Shown in pieces: positions 1 through 7,444 of a DNA stretch of 64,000 nt. The stretch lies in NCBI RefSeq assembly GCF_014256275.1, contig NZ_JACCFE010000002.1, positions 5,684,001 through 5,748,000 on the forward strand, given 5' to 3'. The position numbers were made by a program, and so were the translations under genes. The notes under the pieces are model-generated. The model was not told the DNA's origin. It ran no database searches and saw nothing but the letters and a program-made list of their open reading frames with translations. The number at the start of each line of letters is the position of its first letter. The stretch's first letter is position 1. This DNA comes from Rhodococcus sp. 4CII. GTDB lineage: Bacteria; Actinomycetota; Actinomycetes; Mycobacteriales; Mycobacteriaceae.

Positions 1-1022
1 CAGCGAGCTGGCACTGGATCTTCCTGATCAACGTGCCCATCGGCATCATCGCCCTCACCGCTGCATTCATCATCCTGCCGTCCGACAAGCCCTCGCCCTC
101 CGAGTCCTTCGACTTCCTCGGCATGCTGCTGCTCTCGCCCGGCCTGGCGCTGTTCCTGTTCGGTGTCTCGTCCATTCCTGAGGTGGGCACTGTCGCGTCC
201 GCTCGCGTGCTCGTGTCGGGTGCGATCGGTCTGGCGCTGATCATCGCGTTCGTCTTCCACGCATTGCGTAAGGATCACCCGCTGATCGACCTGCATCTGT
301 TCAAGAACCGGCAGCTGACGGTCGCGGTCATCACGACTTCGCTGTTCATCGTCGCGTTCATGGGTGCCGGTCTGCTGTTCCCCAGCTACTTCATCCAGGT
401 CGGTGGGCACACAACGCTCGCTGCCGGTCTGCTGATGGCTCCGCAGGGTATCGGTGCGATGCTGACCATGCCCGTAGCGGGACGTCTCGTCGACAAAATG
501 GGCCCCGGCAAGATCGTGCTGACGGGTCTGCCGCTGATCCTGATCGGCATCGGCGTCTTCACGCAGGTCGCGTCGGATTCGCCGACGTGGCTGCTGATGG
601 GTGCCCTGTTCGTGATGGGCATGGGCATGGGCTGCACGATGATGCCGCTGATGACCGCGGCGATCGTGACGCTCTCCAACGAGCAGGTCGCGCGGGGTTC
701 GACCCTGATGAACATCGTCCAGCAGGCCTCGGGCTCGATCGGTACGGCGGTCATGTCGGTGGTGCTCACCAACCAGCTGCTCGATCGCGGTCTCGACAGC
801 CAGACCGTCGCGATGCAGCATGTGCCCGAGGTCGCTGCGCAGGAGCCTCCCGGAATGGTGGACCAGGTCCTGAGTCAGGCCGCCGATGCCTTCGGCAACA
901 CGTTCCTGGTTGCCGCCGTGCTGATCGCGTTGACATTCATCCCGGCGTTCCTGCTGCCGCGGAAGAAGTCGGTCAACCCGCACCTCGAGGCCGAAGGGGC
1001 CCCGACGGTCATGATGCACTGA
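1..1022 (+). CDS. MFS drug-efflux transporter, DHA2 (EmrB/QacA) type, 3' part
   Basis: C-terminal part of a proton-driven multidrug efflux permease; the gene begins before the window. The reading frame is open from base 3 and starts with residues SWHWIFLINVPIG, the conserved segment after the sixth membrane helix in DHA2/EmrB-QacA proteins. About 330 further residues hold eight or so hydrophobic helices (for example GLALFLFGV, MGAGLLFPSYF, LLMGALFVMGMGMG, LVAAVLIALTF), as expected for the second half of a 14-helix carrier. The Gly/Met-rich segment GMGMGCTMMPLMTAA is typical of the family. The end is charged and cytosolic (LPRKKSVNPH). A strong hairpin follows at once, so this is the last gene of its transcript. 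Substrate cannot be told from sequence. Confidence 0.9.
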   Translation, partial: ASWHWIFLINVPIGIIALTAAFIILPSDKPSPSESFDFLGMLLLSPGLALFLFGVSSIPEVGTVASARVLVSGAIGLALIIAFVFHALRKDHPLIDLHLFKNRQLTVAVITTSLFIVAFMGAGLLFPSYFIQVGGHTTLAAGLLMAPQGIGAMLTMPVAGRLVDKMGPGKIVLTGLPLILIGIGVFTQVASDSPTWLLMGALFVMGMGMGCTMMPLMTAAIVTLSNEQVARGSTLMNIVQQASGSIGTAVMSVVLTNQLLDRGLDSQTVAMQHVPEVAAQEPPGMVDQVLSQAADAFGNTFLVAAVLIALTFIPAFLLPRKKSVNPHLEAEGAPTVMMH

Positions 1023-1048
1023 TCGGGATCGTTCGATCCGATCGTCGA

Positions 1049-1083
1049 CGAGGGCGGCAAGCGCACTGCGCTTGCCGCCCTCG
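1049..1083 (+). terminator. strong intrinsic-type hairpin after the MFS gene
   Basis: Perfect inverted repeat with arms CGAGGGCGGCAAGCG and CGCTTGCCGCCCTCG around a five-base centre CACTG; the C and G of the centre can also pair, giving a 16-bp stem with a 3-base loop. It is followed by a short T-containing tail (GCCGTTTCC). It lies between the MFS stop and the next gene on the same strand, so it probably insulates the LLM oxidoreductase operon from read-through. Confidence 0.8.
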
Positions 1084-1167
1084 GCCGTTTCCGGAATACG
1101 CCGAAGTGGTTGAATGTTGCAATAGGTTCATGCAAACGCATGGAGTTCTGGCGTGAGAGGAACAGCT

Positions 1168-2262
1168 ATGCAGTTCGGAATCTTCACCGTCGGCGACGTG
1201 ACCCCCGATCCCACCACCGGCCGCACCCCCACCGAGCACGAGCGCATCAAGGCGATGACGACCATCGCCCGGCACGCGGAGGACGTCGGGCTCGACGTGT
1301 TCGCCACCGGCGAGCATCACAATCCGCCGTTCGTGCCGTCGTCCCCGACCACGATGCTCGGCTACCTCGCAGCGCAGACCGAGAAGATCATCCTGTCGAC
1401 ATCCACGACGCTGATCACCACCAACGATCCGGTGAAGATCGCCGAGGACTACGCGATGCTGCAGCACCTCGCGGACGGCCGGGTGGATCTCATGATGGGT
1501 CGCGGAAACACGGCCCCCGTCTACCCGTGGTTCGGCCAGGACATCCGGCAGGGCATTCCGCTGGCGCTCGAGCACTACCGGTTGCTCCGCCGGTTGTGGG
1601 ACGAAGACGTCGTGGACTGGCAGGGACAGTTCCGCACCCCGTTGCAGGGATTCACGTCGACCCCGCGCCCGCTCGACGGCATCGCGCCCTTCGTGTGGCA
1701 CGGATCGATCCGCAGCCCGGAGATCGCCGAGATCGCGGCATTCCACGGCGACGGGTTCTTCGCGAACAACATCTTCTGGCCCAAGGAGCACTACATCGCC
1801 CTGATCAACCTCTACCGCGAGCGGTACGAACACTATGGTCACGGCCGCGCGGACCAGGCGATCGTCGGACTGGGCGGGCAAGTCTTCATGCGGAAGAACG
1901 CGAAGGACGTCGACGAATTCCGGCCCTACTTCGACAACGCCCCCGTGTACGGTCACGGGCCGAGCCTCGAAGATTTCACCGACCAGACTCCGCTGACCGT
2001 CGGCACACCGGAGCAGGTGATCGAGAAAACCCTGACGTTCGCCGACTTCTTCGGCGACTACCAGCGGCAGTTGTTCCTCGTCGATCACGCGGGACTGCCG
2101 TTGAAGACGGTGCTCGAGCAGCTGGATCTGCTGGGCGGTGAGGTCGTGCCCGTGCTGCGCAAGGAATTCGCGGCCCGGCGACCTGCCGGCGTGCCGGACA
2201 ACCCGCCGACGCACGCGTCGATGAAGGCCGACCGCGAGCCCGTCGATGCCGCCCGTCAGTAG
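1168..2262 (+). CDS. LLM-class flavin-dependent oxidoreductase
   Basis: Luciferase-like monooxygenase, 364 residues, a TIM-barrel enzyme that uses reduced FMN or F420 to oxidise a small organic substrate. It begins MQFGIFTVGDV, and has the family's early GEHHNPPF segment (residues ~48-56), the barrel strand ILSTSTTLITTNDPVKIAEDYAMLQ written here in parts as ILSTSTTL and DPVKIAEDY, and the phosphate-binding GRVDLMMGRGN stretch near residue 105. ATG at 1168 is chosen over the GTG at 1153 because GAGAGGA sits six to seven bases before it. The gene overlaps the MarR gene by 17 bases, so the two are probably co-transcribed and the regulator may control it. The true substrate is unknown. Confidence 0.88.
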   Translation: MQFGIFTVGDVTPDPTTGRTPTEHERIKAMTTIARHAEDVGLDVFATGEHHNPPFVPSSPTTMLGYLAAQTEKIILSTSTTLITTNDPVKIAEDYAMLQHLADGRVDLMMGRGNTAPVYPWFGQDIRQGIPLALEHYRLLRRLWDEDVVDWQGQFRTPLQGFTSTPRPLDGIAPFVWHGSIRSPEIAEIAAFHGDGFFANNIFWPKEHYIALINLYRERYEHYGHGRADQAIVGLGGQVFMRKNAKDVDEFRPYFDNAPVYGHGPSLEDFTDQTPLTVGTPEQVIEKTLTFADFFGDYQRQLFLVDHAGLPLKTVLEQLDLLGGEVVPVLRKEFAARRPAGVPDNPPTHASMKADREPVDAARQ

Positions 2263-2692
2263 GACCGAACGGGCGGCCGAGGCGTGGGAGGCACTCTTCC
2301 GCGCCCAGGTCGCAGTGATGCGCAGCCTCGCCGCCGACGACGTGTGGGACGAGCTGAGCATGCGCGAGTACGACGTGCTGTTCACCCTCGGCCGGGCACC
2401 CGGACGCAGACTGCGCCTGCACGATCTCAATCGGGAGATCCTGCTCAGCCAGCCGTCGCTGAGCAGGCTCGTCGAACGCCTCGTCGTCGCCGGGCTCGTT
2501 GCCCGGGAGTGCGATCCCGGAGACCGCCGGGGGACCGTCGTCGCCCTGACGGATCGGGGTGCGCGGCAGCAGCAGTCCGTGGGACGCAGGCACGCGGCGA
2601 GCATCCGGAGGCACGTCGGCCCGGCACTGTCCGACGACGAACTCGACACGCTCACCGAGCTGTGCACGAAACTGCGCAGCGCACAGGACTGA
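2246..2692 (+). CDS. MarR-family transcriptional regulator
   Basis: Winged-helix DNA-binding protein of 148 residues, the usual MarR size. The recognition region reads REILLSQPSLSRLVERLV (residues ~66-84), followed by the wing with the hallmark DPGDRRGTVVALTDRG (residues ~93-108). MarR dimers usually repress neighbouring genes and release DNA on binding a phenolic or oxidant ligand. The start overlaps the end of the LLM oxidoreductase, and pirin begins 19 bases after its stop, so LLM-MarR-pirin may be one unit. The ligand and targets cannot be read from the sequence. Confidence 0.9.
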   Translation: MPPVSRTERAAEAWEALFRAQVAVMRSLAADDVWDELSMREYDVLFTLGRAPGRRLRLHDLNREILLSQPSLSRLVERLVVAGLVARECDPGDRRGTVVALTDRGARQQQSVGRRHAASIRRHVGPALSDDELDTLTELCTKLRSAQD

Positions 2693-2711
2693 CGAAAGGC
2701 ACGATGGAGCA

Positions 2712-3689
2712 GTGAGCAATCTGGAGACGAATTCGGTGGAAGAGCGGTGTGAGTCCCACCCCGACGGCGGTGGCATCCAGGTGCTGGGCGCCCGGGAGGT
2801 TCCGCTGGGCGGTCCCCGCGCCATGCCGGTCCGCCGCACCCTTCCGCAGCGGGAGCGGTCGCTGATCGGGGCCTGGTGCTTCGCCGACCATTACGGTCCG
2901 GACGACGTCGGGACCACGGGCGGGATGAACGTGCCGCCGCATCCGCACACGGGGTTGCAGACGGTGAGCTGGCTGTTCACCGGGGAGATCGAGCACCGGG
3001 ACAGCATCGGTTCGCACGCGATGGTGCGTCCCGGTGAACTGAACCTGATGACGGCGGGGCGGGGAATCGCGCACTCCGAGGTGTCGACTCCGCAGACGCG
3101 GATCCTGCACGGCGCGCAACTGTGGGTGGCGTTGCCGGCGTCGGCGCAGGACGCGGAGCCGGCGTTCGAGACGTACGCGCCCGATCCGGTGGTCCGGGAC
3201 GGCGCCACCGTGCGGGTGTTCCTCGGGACCACGGCGGGTTCGACGTCGCCGGTTCGCACGTTCACACCGCTGCTCGGTGCGGAGGTCCTACTGGAGCCGG
3301 GGGCGGCCGTGACCCTCGACATCGAGCGCGGTTTCGAGGTGGGGGTGCTCGTCGACGAGGGCGAGGTGCAGTTGCGCGGAACCACCCTCCGATGGTCGGA
3401 ACTCGGCTATCAGCCGCCGGGCGAGTCGCTGGTGGTGCTGCGCAACCCGGGCACCACCCGCGCGCGACTGCTGCTGCTCGGCGGCGCACCACTCGGCGAG
3501 CAGGTGATCATGTGGTGGAACTTCCTCGGCCGCAGCCACGAGGACATCGTCGGATACCGCCGTGAGTGGCAGTCCGAACTCCGGGCCGCGGTGCCCGACG
3601 ACCCACGGTTCGGCACGGTCGCCGGTTACGACGGCGATCCGTTGCCCGCGCCCGAGTTGCCGAACAGCCGGCTGAAACCGCGCGGCTGA
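2712..3689 (+). CDS. pirin family protein
   Basis: Bicupin of the pirin family, 325 residues. Pirins bind a metal in the N-terminal cupin; some have quercetin 2,3-dioxygenase activity and others act as redox-sensing partners. Visible family signatures: FADHYGPDD (~57-65), NVPPHPHTGLQTVSW (~73-87), the IEHRDSIGSH segment and GRGIAHSE (~120-127). The His and Glu ligands of the N-terminal cupin are all present (HPH, H, E). The GTG at 2712 is used because GATGGAG precedes it and nothing upstream in this frame aligns with pirin starts. It follows the MarR gene closely. Confidence 0.9.
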   Translation: MSNLETNSVEERCESHPDGGGIQVLGAREVPLGGPRAMPVRRTLPQRERSLIGAWCFADHYGPDDVGTTGGMNVPPHPHTGLQTVSWLFTGEIEHRDSIGSHAMVRPGELNLMTAGRGIAHSEVSTPQTRILHGAQLWVALPASAQDAEPAFETYAPDPVVRDGATVRVFLGTTAGSTSPVRTFTPLLGAEVLLEPGAAVTLDIERGFEVGVLVDEGEVQLRGTTLRWSELGYQPPGESLVVLRNPGTTRARLLLLGGAPLGEQVIMWWNFLGRSHEDIVGYRREWQSELRAAVPDDPRFGTVAGYDGDPLPAPELPNSRLKPRG

Positions 3690-3742
3690 CGAGTTCGCAG
3701 GATAACGGCGAAGGGGTGCGTCGTTCCTGGGACGATGAGGAC

Positions 3743-4945
3743 GTGCGCACTCCGCGACAGCCTCGTCGGATCACACCGCGACCGGGACGGCTGGTTTCCC
3801 CGCCACCGCGACCGTTGCGGCGTCCGGGGCCGCGACCGTCGCAACTGCAGGACTTCGAGCGTGCCGGCCTGCTCGACGGCCTCAGTGGGTCGGACCGCTC
3901 CGCGCGGGTGGGGGTGCTGAACACCCTGGTCGAGGAGGGCGTGCCGATCGACGAACTCCGCGCCGCCTCCCGGGACGACCGGCTCGCGCATCTGCTGCTC
4001 GAGCGGGCGCTGTCACCGGAGGGCAGCTACAGCATCCACGAGATCTCGCGGATGACCGGAGTCGGTGTCGACGACGCCCGCCGGTGGTTCCGGGCCATCG
4101 GCCGGGGGGCGTCCGACGACGGGACGTACTACAACGACGGCGACCTCGCGGTCGTGCGCGGACTCGAGCAGTACCGGGAGCTGGGGCTCGACGAGAGCGG
4201 GATTTTCGCGGCCGCCCGGGTGCTGGGACGCAACCTCTCGACGGTCGTCGACGCCGCAGACGCGCTGTTGCAGGGGCGACTCGACGCGACGCGCGACCAT
4301 CCCGAGTTGGCACTGCGCTACGCGGTGGAGGTGCGCCGCCTCGCCGACTTCGAGGCGCAGATCCTGGCGCACCTCGTCGCCACCCATGTGCGACGGCAAC
4401 TGCGGTCGGATGCGGTGGAGATCGCCGGGGACGCGAACCTCCCGGTTCGGGGGGCGCAGGAGATCGGGGTCTGTTTCGCCGACCTCGTCGGGTTCACACT
4501 GCTGGGGGAGCAGGGGGCGTCCGCCGATCCGGGCCGCGGTGCCGAGCGACTCGGCGGCCTCGCCGCCGATCTCCTGGTTGCGCCGGTGACTCTGGTGAAG
4601 ACGATCGGAGACTCGGTCATGCTGGTGTCGCCCGATCCCAACGCGCTGGCCTATACCGCGCTCGATCTCGTACAGGCCGCCCGCACCGAGGGGCTGCCCC
4701 CGTTGCGCGCCGGAATCGCCTGGGGCACGGCCGTGCCGAGCGCCGGCGACTGGTTCGGCCGGCCGGTCACCATGGCCGATCGCGTCGTCGCGGTCGCGCC
4801 GTCGCACGAGGTGGTCGTGACGGGCGAGTTCTTCGACGAACTCGACACCGACGAATTCTGGGGCGAGCCGGCAGGCAGCCACCGGCTCGAGGGGATGGAC
4901 ACCCCTCAGGAACTCTTCGGGATCGGCCGGCGGGCGGTCGCCTGA
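3743..4945 (+). CDS. class III adenylate/guanylate cyclase with regulatory N-terminus (Rv2212/Rv1264-like layout)
   Basis: About 400 residues. The first ~230 form a helical, Arg/Pro-started regulatory region (SIHEISRMTGVGVDDARRWFRAIG is a MerR-like helix-turn-helix stretch, residues ~94-117) and the last ~170 a class III cyclase domain. Catalytic features: metal site FADLVGFT (~247-254), LVKTIGDSVML with the Lys and Asp of the substrate/metal site, then GRPVTMADRV where most family members have an Asn (VNxAxR); here the Asn position is Thr while the Arg is kept. The layout resembles soluble mycobacterial cyclases whose N-terminal part is autoinhibitory. GTG at 3743 is chosen because GACGAT lies six bases upstream, a leaderless arrangement; GTG at 3716 is an alternative. 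It may make cAMP. Confidence 0.82.
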   Translation: MRTPRQPRRITPRPGRLVSPPPRPLRRPGPRPSQLQDFERAGLLDGLSGSDRSARVGVLNTLVEEGVPIDELRAASRDDRLAHLLLERALSPEGSYSIHEISRMTGVGVDDARRWFRAIGRGASDDGTYYNDGDLAVVRGLEQYRELGLDESGIFAAARVLGRNLSTVVDAADALLQGRLDATRDHPELALRYAVEVRRLADFEAQILAHLVATHVRRQLRSDAVEIAGDANLPVRGAQEIGVCFADLVGFTLLGEQGASADPGRGAERLGGLAADLLVAPVTLVKTIGDSVMLVSPDPNALAYTALDLVQAARTEGLPPLRAGIAWGTAVPSAGDWFGRPVTMADRVVAVAPSHEVVVTGEFFDELDTDEFWGEPAGSHRLEGMDTPQELFGIGRRAVA

Positions 4946-5028
4946 CCGGTGCGGCTGACGAAAACGTGTCGTACCCTCGCGATACGGTCATGGCACAGCT
5001 CACAGACGGACAACGAGTGAGGCGCATC

Positions 5029-5334
5029 ATGACCGGCGATTCGGGCGCAGACTGGCATTTCTACGCGGTGGTCGAAACCGCGGTTGACGGCGGTCACACG
5101 CTCGCCGCGTTCGGGCCGCGACCCACGGCGCTCGACGCCCTCCGGCTGGCGGTGCATTCGGTCAACCACACGGCGTATTCGGTTCTCGAACAAGGCATCG
5201 CGGGCGATCTGCGGGCCGACGCGAGCGCGGTGGAGCGGTTGCCGATCACGTCGTTCACCATCAGGCGGCACCGCCGTGGCACGAGTGAACTCGATGCCCG
5301 CTGGATGTTGAACGGCGGCAGGCATCACCGGTAG
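5029..5334 (+). CDS. small conserved-type hypothetical protein, 101 aa
   Basis: I do not recognise a characterised family. The product begins MTGDSGADWHFYAVVETAVDG and ends with a basic, His/Arg-rich tail (RRHRRG, GGRHHR). It is soluble, with no signal peptide or membrane segment. The ATG at 5029 has GTGAGG about seven bases upstream; the in-frame ATG at 4990 has no ribosome site. It sits 83 bases after the cyclase and runs into the convergent TetR gene with a 2-base gap. Codon usage and GC match the neighbours, which supports a real gene. Confidence 0.6.
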   Translation: MTGDSGADWHFYAVVETAVDGGHTLAAFGPRPTALDALRLAVHSVNHTAYSVLEQGIAGDLRADASAVERLPITSFTIRRHRRGTSELDARWMLNGGRHHR

Positions 5335-5336
5335 GG

Positions 5337-5897
5337 CTACCGCGGCTCGGTGGTGAGGTAGTACTCGAGGACAGGCCCCACCCAACGCACCAGTTGGTCG
5401 TGCGTCATGTCGGCCAGGGGCGGTACGCGGAGTACGTAGCGGGCGAAGGCGAGTCCGAGTATCTGCGACCCGACGAGCGCCGCGCGCTCGTCCGGACGAT
5501 CCGGCGCCACCGCGGCGAGGGCGGGTGCCACTTGGCGGGCGAAGACCTGCAACATCGCCTCTGCCGCCCGCGGACTGCCGGCCGCGGCGCGGAGCAGGGG
5601 CAGGAACGCGCCGTCGTTCTCCCACACGGCGAAGAACTGCGGCATCAGCACGGTGGCGAGCTGATCCGTCGGAACGTCGTGGAGGTCGGGGAGGCACAGT
5701 TCGAATTCCGCGGCCTCGGCGAACAGTGATTCCTTGTTGGTGAAGTAGCGGATGACCAGCGCGGGGTCGACGCCGACATCCGACGCGACGCCGCGCATCG
5801 TCGTGCGGTCGTAGCCCTCGGTTCCGAACCGGGCGCGGGCCGCGTCGAGGATCGCGGCGCGCGTTGCTACGGCGGAGCGGGTGCGGCGTTCGGGCAT
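5337..5897 (-). CDS. TetR-family repressor of the adjacent FAD monooxygenase
   Basis: 186-residue TetR/AcrR regulator. The N-terminal helix-turn-helix reads TRAAILDAARARFGTEGYD, then TTMRGVASDVGVDPALVIRYF with the usual Y-F-x-N-K-E end (FTNKES). The C-terminal part is the variable ligand-binding and dimer domain (ends in VLEYYLTTEPR). It is divergent from the FAD monooxygenase, and two related palindromes lie between the genes, so autorepression plus repression of the enzyme is likely. A TACACT -10 box ends six bases before its ATG, which implies a leaderless transcript. An aromatic compound is a plausible inducer given the target gene. Confidence 0.92.
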   Translation of the reverse strand: MPERRTRSAVATRAAILDAARARFGTEGYDRTTMRGVASDVGVDPALVIRYFTNKESLFAEAAEFELCLPDLHDVPTDQLATVLMPQFFAVWENDGAFLPLLRAAAGSPRAAEAMLQVFARQVAPALAAVAPDRPDERAALVGSQILGLAFARYVLRVPPLADMTHDQLVRWVGPVLEYYLTTEPR

Positions 5898-5903
5898 TTC
5901 GAC

Positions 5904-5909
5904 AGTGTA
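5904..5909 (-). promoter_or_regulatory. -10 box of the tetR gene (leaderless layout)
   Basis: On the minus strand TACACT, six bases (GTCGAA) and then the ATG of the TetR gene at 5897. Transcription would start at or next to the A of the ATG. The box abuts the 16-bp operator at 5910-5925, so a bound dimer would block RNA polymerase here. Confidence 0.6.
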
Positions 5910-5925
5910 GTCAACAGCTGTTGAC
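5910..5925. promoter_or_regulatory. TetR operator O1 (perfect 16-bp palindrome)
   Basis: GTCAACAGCTGTTGAC reads the same on both strands. Its GTCAACA-N2-TGTTGAC core is identical to the core of the second palindrome at 5947-5976, 44 bases centre to centre. It covers the -35 box of the monooxygenase promoter and touches the -10 box of the tetR gene. Confidence 0.8.
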
Positions 5926-5949
5926 CTGGCGGTCGGATCGGTCTACCGT
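5921..5949 (+). promoter_or_regulatory. sigma-A-type promoter of the FAD monooxygenase
   Basis: TTGACC at 5921-5926, a 17-base spacer, and TACCGT at 5944-5949. The -35 lies in operator O1, and the -10 and predicted start lie in operator O2, a typical repression layout. Confidence 0.65.
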
Positions 5950-5976
5950 CTAAGTCAACAGGTGTTGACTTAGACG
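5947..5976. promoter_or_regulatory. TetR operator O2 (perfect 30-bp inverted repeat)
   Basis: Arms CGTCTAAGTCAACA and TGTTGACTTAGACG around a central GG. It shares the GTCAACA-N2-TGTTGAC core with O1. It covers the -10 and start region of the monooxygenase promoter and ends 25 bases before its ATG. Confidence 0.8.
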
Positions 5977-6001
5977 GATGTCTTTCGATCGGAGGATCGT
6001 C

Positions 6002-7444
6002 ATGAAGCGCATCGACGTGGTGGTGATCGGCGCCGGACCCACCGGATGCACGCTCGCGGCCGAGCTCGCGACGGCGGGCCGATCGGTGACGGTGCTGGAC
6101 AAGCGCGCCGCACCATCCACTCTCAGTCGCGCATTCGGCGTCCATGCCCGCACCCTCGAACTGCTCGACGCCCGCGGACTCGCCGATCAGCTCGTCGCCA
6201 CCGGGGCTCCCTCGTCGGGTCTGAGGCTGTGGCGCGGTGCGGCACTGAATCTCGGCCGCCTGCAGTCCCGCTTCCCCTTCGTCCTCGTCACGCCGCAACG
6301 GAACGTCGATGCCCTCCTGGAAGCGCGGGCGCGTGAGCGCGGCGCCGACATCGTCCGCGGATTCACCGTCACCGGGGTGGACCAGGACCGGAACGGCGTC
6401 CGGGTTCGCGGCCGCGACAGCGCGGGCGAGGACGTCACGTTCCACGCGGCATACGCGGTCGGTGCGGACGGCGCACACAGCACGGTGCGGAGGATGATCG
6501 GGCAGCCGTTCCCGGGCAAGGCCGTGTTGCGGTCGATCATGCTCGCGGACGTCGAGTTCGCGAACCCGCCGGACGACCTCGTGACCGTCAACGCCGTCCG
6601 CGACGGTTTCGCGTTCATCGCGCCCTACGGCGACAACCTGTTTCGCGTGATCGCGTGGAACCGGCGACATCAGGTGGACGACAGTGCCCCGGTAGACAGG
6701 GAGGAATTGCGCGCCACCATCCGGACCGCGATGGGCACCGACTACGGGCTCGGCGACGTGCGCTGGCAGTCGCGATTCCACAGTGACGAACGGCAGGTGC
6801 CGCAGTACCGCACGGGCCGGGTGTTCCTCGCCGGCGACGCGGCGCACGTGCATTCGCCCGCGGGTGGGCAGGGCATGAACACCGGCATCCAGGATGCCGT
6901 CAATCTCGGCTGGAAGCTTGCGGCCGTCCTGGACGGCGCCGACGAGTCGGTGCTCGACACGTACCAGTCCGAGCGTCACCCGGTGGGGAGGCTGGTGTTG
7001 CGCTCGAGCGGCGCCACCATGCGCATGATGACGGTCCGGCCGTGGATTCTCCGGAAGGTCCGGAATGTCGCTGTCGCAGCGCTTCTCGGCTTCCCGCCGA
7101 TCGGGGACGCCATCGCCCGGATGTTCTCGGGGATCGGAATCGGCTACGGACACCGGGCCGGTGAGAGCGCACTGGTCGGCCGGCGGGTCGAGGACCTGCC
7201 CACCGGCGCGGGCCGGCTGTACGAGGTGATGCGTTCGGGTGGTTTCGTTCTGGTCACCGAGCCGGGGGCGCCGGTTCCCGGCGATGTCCACGCGGTGGCC
7301 CGAACCGACGCCGGTCCGGCACTGCTCGTGCGTCCCGACGGCTACATTGCCTGGGCCGGCGACAGTTCGTCGGGCCAGTGGCGGAGTGTCCTGGGCCGGT
7401 GGTCGGCCCACACGGCGAACAGCGCCCGCGCCGTCAGTCGGTGA
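6002..7444 (+). CDS. FAD-dependent aromatic-ring monooxygenase (PheA/TfdB/MhpA type)
   Basis: 480-residue class A flavoprotein hydroxylase that uses NAD(P)H and oxygen to hydroxylate a phenolic or polycyclic substrate. Motifs: Rossmann fingerprint VVVIGAGPTGCTLAAELA (residues ~6-23) with an acid ending at LDKR, the DG-type motif VGADGAHSTVRR near residue 155, and the second FAD motif FLAGDAAHVHSPAGGQGMN (~275-293). It then has the NLGWKLAAVLDG helix and a thioredoxin-like C-terminal region, as in phenol hydroxylases. ATG at 6002 is chosen over 5978 because GGAGG lies six bases before it. It is controlled by the divergent TetR through O1 and O2. The stop overlaps the end of the convergent pepN by 11 bases. 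Confidence 0.9.
   Translation: MKRIDVVVIGAGPTGCTLAAELATAGRSVTVLDKRAAPSTLSRAFGVHARTLELLDARGLADQLVATGAPSSGLRLWRGAALNLGRLQSRFPFVLVTPQRNVDALLEARARERGADIVRGFTVTGVDQDRNGVRVRGRDSAGEDVTFHAAYAVGADGAHSTVRRMIGQPFPGKAVLRSIMLADVEFANPPDDLVTVNAVRDGFAFIAPYGDNLFRVIAWNRRHQVDDSAPVDREELRATIRTAMGTDYGLGDVRWQSRFHSDERQVPQYRTGRVFLAGDAAHVHSPAGGQGMNTGIQDAVNLGWKLAAVLDGADESVLDTYQSERHPVGRLVLRSSGATMRMMTVRPWILRKVRNVAVAALLGFPPIGDAIARMFSGIGIGYGHRAGESALVGRRVEDLPTGAGRLYEVMRSGGFVLVTEPGAPVPGDVHAVARTDAGPALLVRPDGYIAWAGDSSSGQWRSVLGRWSAHTANSARAVSR

Noticed and set aside
5867..7411. Open frame opposite the FAD monooxygenase
   Set aside because: No motif, no ribosome site, and it would run through both TetR operators and into tetR.
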